Below the pieces are notes generated by a model, which did no database searches, was not told the origin of the DNA, and saw only the letters and a program-made list of their open reading frames with translations. From positions 868,001 to 932,000 of the forward strand of contig NZ_CP031417.1 of the NCBI RefSeq assembly GCF_003367395.1: a DNA stretch of 64,000 nucleotides, written 5' to 3'. Origin of the DNA: Pseudolabrys taiwanensis (GTDB taxonomy: Bacteria > Pseudomonadota > Alphaproteobacteria > Rhizobiales > Xanthobacteraceae). Positions within the stretch are counted from its first letter, which is position 1. Every line of letters begins with the position of its first letter. This document shows, piece after piece, positions 61,457-64,000 of this stretch. Both the position numbers and the translations under genes were made by a program.

Positions 61457-63181
61457 ATGGATGCTAAGACCAATCTGAAATCGAAGCTGCCGAGCCGGCA
61501 CGTTACCGAAGGGCCGGAGCGCGCTCCGCACCGCTCGTACTACTACGCGATGGGTCTGACCAAAGAGCAGATCCACCAGCCGTTCGTCGGCGTCGCGTCG
61601 TGCTGGAACGAGGCCGCGCCCTGCAACATCGCGCTGATGCGCCAGGCTCAGGCCGTTAAGAAGGGCGTTGCGGCCGCGGGCGGCACGCCGCGCGAATTCT
61701 GCACCATCACCGTCACCGACGGCATCGCCATGGGCCATGCCGGCATGTACTCGTCACTGCCCTCGCGCGAAGTCATCGCCGACTCCGTCGAGTTGACCAT
61801 GCGCGGCCACGCCTATGACGCGCTCGTCGGGCTCGCCGGCTGCGACAAGTCGCTGCCCGGCATGATGATGGCCATGTGCCGGCTCAACGTGCCGTCGATC
61901 TTCATCTATGGCGGTTCGATCCTGCCGGGCAATTTCCGCGGCCAGACCATCACCGTGCAGGATATGTTCGAGGCGGTCGGCCGCAATTCGGTCGGCAGCT
62001 TGTCGGACGAGGACCTCGACGAGATGGAGCAGGTGGCTTGCCCGTCGGCCGGCGCCTGCGGCGCGCAGTTCACCGCCAACACGATGGCGACCGTGTCCGA
62101 AGCGATCGGTCTGGCGCTGCCTTACTCGGCCGGCGCGCCCGCGCCCTACGAAATTCGCGACCGGTTCTGCATGACAGCCGGCGAGATGGTGTTGGAGCTG
62201 ATCAAGCTCGGCATCCGTCCGCGTGACATCGTCACTCGTAAGGCGCTGGAGAACGCGGCGGCGGTGGTGGCGGCATCCGGTGGCTCGACCAATGCCGCAT
62301 TGCACTTGCCGGCGATCGCCAACGAATGCGGTATCAAATTCGATCTGTTCGATGTCGCGGAAGTCTTCAAAAGGACACCGTATATCGCAGATTTGAAACC
62401 GGGCGGCCGTTATGTCGCCAAAGACATGTTTGAAGTTGGCGGCATTCCGCTGCTGATGAAGACGCTGCTCGACCACGGCTACATGCATGGCGACTGCCTC
62501 ACCGTCACCGGGCGGACGATGGCGGAAAACATGGCCAAGGTTAAGTGGAACGACCAGCAGGATGTCGTGCGACCGGCGAACAAGCCGATGACGCCGACGG
62601 GCGGTGTGGTCGGTCTCAAGGGCAACCTTGCCCCGGAGGGGGCGATCGTGAAGGTCGCGGGCATGTCCAACCTCAAGTTCTCCGGCCCGGCGCGCTGCTT
62701 CGACGGCGAAGAGGCTTGCTTCGAAGCCGTTCGCAAAAAGCAGTACAAGGAAGGCGACGTTCTCGTGATCCGCTACGAGGGACCGCGCGGCGGCCCCGGC
62801 ATGCGCGAGATGCTGGCCACCACGGCGGCGCTTTACGGTCAGGGCATGGGCGGCAAAGTCGCGCTCATCACCGACGGCCGGTTCTCGGGCGCAACGCGCG
62901 GTTTCTGCATCGGCCATGTCGGTCCGGAAGCCGCGGTCGGCGGCCCGATCGCGCTGCTCAAGGACGGCGACATCATCGAGATCGATGCCGAGAATGGCAC
63001 GCTCGACGTGAAGCTCTCCGATGCGGAGCTCGCCGAGCGCAAGAAGTCGTTCCAGCCGCGCGACATCCACTTCGGATCGGGCGCGCTGTGGAAGTACGCC
63101 CAGCAGGTCGGCAATGCGCGCGACGGCGCGGTGACTCATCCAGGCGCTTCGGCTGAGAAAGAGTGCTATGCGGACAGCTGA
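61457..63181 (+). CDS. ilvD: Dihydroxy-acid dehydratase
   Basis: The 574-residue iron-sulfur enzyme shows the IlvD cluster cysteines Cys56 ([10 protein letters not shown]), Cys129 ([11 protein letters not shown]) and Cys201 ([16 protein letters not shown]). It catalyses the penultimate step of valine and isoleucine synthesis. The start at [10 protein letters not shown] is used. The length is normal for the [2Fe-2S] plant/actinobacterial-like type. It overlaps the exoR-like gene by 14 bases at its 3' end. Confidence 0.95.
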   Translation: MDAKTNLKSKLPSRHVTEGPERAPHRSYYYAMGLTKEQIHQPFVGVASCWNEAAPCNIALMRQAQAVKKGVAAAGGTPREFCTITVTDGIAMGHAGMYSSLPSREVIADSVELTMRGHAYDALVGLAGCDKSLPGMMMAMCRLNVPSIFIYGGSILPGNFRGQTITVQDMFEAVGRNSVGSLSDEDLDEMEQVACPSAGACGAQFTANTMATVSEAIGLALPYSAGAPAPYEIRDRFCMTAGEMVLELIKLGIRPRDIVTRKALENAAAVVAASGGSTNAALHLPAIANECGIKFDLFDVAEVFKRTPYIADLKPGGRYVAKDMFEVGGIPLLMKTLLDHGYMHGDCLTVTGRTMAENMAKVKWNDQQDVVRPANKPMTPTGGVVGLKGNLAPEGAIVKVAGMSNLKFSGPARCFDGEEACFEAVRKKQYKEGDVLVIRYEGPRGGPGMREMLATTAALYGQGMGGKVALITDGRFSGATRGFCIGHVGPEAAVGGPIALLKDGDIIEIDAENGTLDVKLSDAELAERKKSFQPRDIHFGSGALWKYAQQVGNARDGAVTHPGASAEKECYADS

Positions 63182-63992
63182 TACCTTGTTGCGCGTCGTG
63201 GCATTCGGTGTCGGCCTTTTGGCCGCGACACCGGTCTTTGCTTTCGACGGCAGCAAGTCCGACGCCAGCGATGCCATGGCCGCCGCACCGATGTCGGCCA
63301 TGGAGGCGTTCCGTTCCGGCGCGCACTACCTGAAAGCCGGTGAGCCGGCCAAGGCGGTGAACTCGCTTGAATACGCCGCCGAGAAGGGTCATGCGCTGGC
63401 GCAATGGAAGCTCGGGCGCATGTATGCCGAAGGCGACGGCGTCACGCAGAACGATCTCAAGGCTTTCGACTACTTCCGCCGCATTGCCGATCGTCACGCC
63501 GACGACAATCCCGACACGCCGCAGTCGCGCTTCGTCGCCAACGCTTTCGTCGCGCTCGGCCACTACTATCTCGACGGCATTCCGAACAGCGCCGTGAAGC
63601 GCGACCCGTCGCGCGCGCGCGAAATGTTCAGCTATGCGGCCTCGTATTTCCGCGATCCGGATGCCCAATATTATCTGGCGCGGCTCTATCTCGACGGCAC
63701 CGGCGCGCCGCGCGATCCGCGCCAGGCGGCGCGTTGGTTCGGCCTGTCGGCGCAGAAAGGCCAGTGTGAGGCGCAGGCGATGCTGGGCGCCATGCTCTTT
63801 GCCGGCGATCACGTGCCGCGGCAGGCCGCGCGCGGTCTGATGTGGCTGACCCTCGCCAAGGATTCGGCTCGCCCCGAGCAGCAGGTCTGGATCGCCAAGC
63901 TCTACGACAGCGCCTTCGAGCAGGCGACCGAGGACGAGCGCGCGCTGGCGCTGGTCTATCTCAAGCGCTGGCTTGAGACTCGCCGGGACTAG
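63168..63992 (+). CDS. exoR: ExoR-like periplasmic Sel1-repeat regulator
   Basis: The 274-residue protein has a signal peptide ([20 protein letters not shown], cleavage near VFAFD) and Sel1-type repeats, including [60 protein letters not shown] and [20 protein letters not shown]. Length and the spacing of repeats match S. meliloti ExoR, which holds the ExoS/ChvI two-component system in check in the periplasm and controls exopolysaccharide and motility. ATG lies inside ilvD (14-base overlap), so translation is coupled. The match is by motif and length only. The gene ends close to the window edge. Confidence 0.85.
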   Translation: MRTADTLLRVVAFGVGLLAATPVFAFDGSKSDASDAMAAAPMSAMEAFRSGAHYLKAGEPAKAVNSLEYAAEKGHALAQWKLGRMYAEGDGVTQNDLKAFDYFRRIADRHADDNPDTPQSRFVANAFVALGHYYLDGIPNSAVKRDPSRAREMFSYAASYFRDPDAQYYLARLYLDGTGAPRDPRQAARWFGLSAQKGQCEAQAMLGAMLFAGDHVPRQAARGLMWLTLAKDSARPEQQVWIAKLYDSAFEQATEDERALALVYLKRWLETRRD

Positions 63993-64000
63993 GTCTGCGG

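Overview
The window is GC-rich chromosomal DNA from an alphaproteobacterium, most likely a Hyphomicrobiales member of the Bradyrhizobium/Rhodopseudomonas/Pseudolabrys type. The signs are a Porin_2 outer-membrane porin, a DUF3551 secreted protein, an NDUFS4-type complex I subunit, the pole organiser PopZ, a general L-amino acid transporter AapJQMP, an ExoR-like periplasmic regulator, a GCG_CRPN-type secreted protein and several intergenic inverted repeats of the kind common in this group. No prophage, transposase, rRNA operon or CRISPR array was seen. Most of the window is housekeeping or transport, so the interest lies in regulation, small proteins and gene partnerships.

Layout. 1-6,600: a 22-residue Lys/Arg-rich microprotein with a strong terminator, a small secreted protein, a glutathione S-transferase with a histone-like tail, a Sel1 protein, then on the minus strand a TPR-glycosyltransferase, a DUF3551 protein and a TPR-methyltransferase, and tRNA-Ser(GCT). 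7,200-11,600: porin, XRE regulator, NDUFS4-type subunit, ABC-F ATPase and a VERK-repeat protein. 11,770-23,300: tRNA-Arg(TCT), alpha-2-macroglobulin/PBP1C pair, and a probable lipid A or LPS glycosylation cluster (GT39, PAP2 phosphatase, polyprenyl-phosphate sugar synthase, LABN membrane protein). 23,300-32,700: metC, aapJQMP, a HTH-only LuxR-type regulator, a ribbon-helix-helix protein, and a minus-strand sseA-alaX-cysK sulfur/editing operon. 33,000-43,300: diguanylate cyclase, livK-livHMGF transporter followed by a MetE-like methyltransferase and an M24 hydrolase, then pncB.

43,400-49,400: an FNR-type regulator with cysteine-rich N-terminus, FNR-like boxes in front of itself and of ompW, an EnvZ/OmpR-type two-component system, three small secreted proteins and a DUF3313-like lipoprotein. 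49,500-56,400: carboxylesterase, tRNA-Asn and tRNA-Cys, pcm, tolC, popZ and an MFS exporter. 56,600-64,000: valS, an SDR gene bracketed by paired repeats, mpg, ilvD and an exoR-like gene that overlaps ilvD.

Functional themes: envelope building and control (porin, PBP1C/A2M, LPS cluster, OmpW, TolC, ExoR), amino-acid uptake and metabolism (Aap, Liv, IlvD, CysK, MetC) and redox or oxygen response (FNR/OmpW, GST). The best candidates for undescribed biology are the Liv transporter/MetE-like/M24 module, the FNR-OmpW circuit, the lipid A glycosylation cluster and the microprotein. All functional statements are read by eye from sequence; no searches were run.
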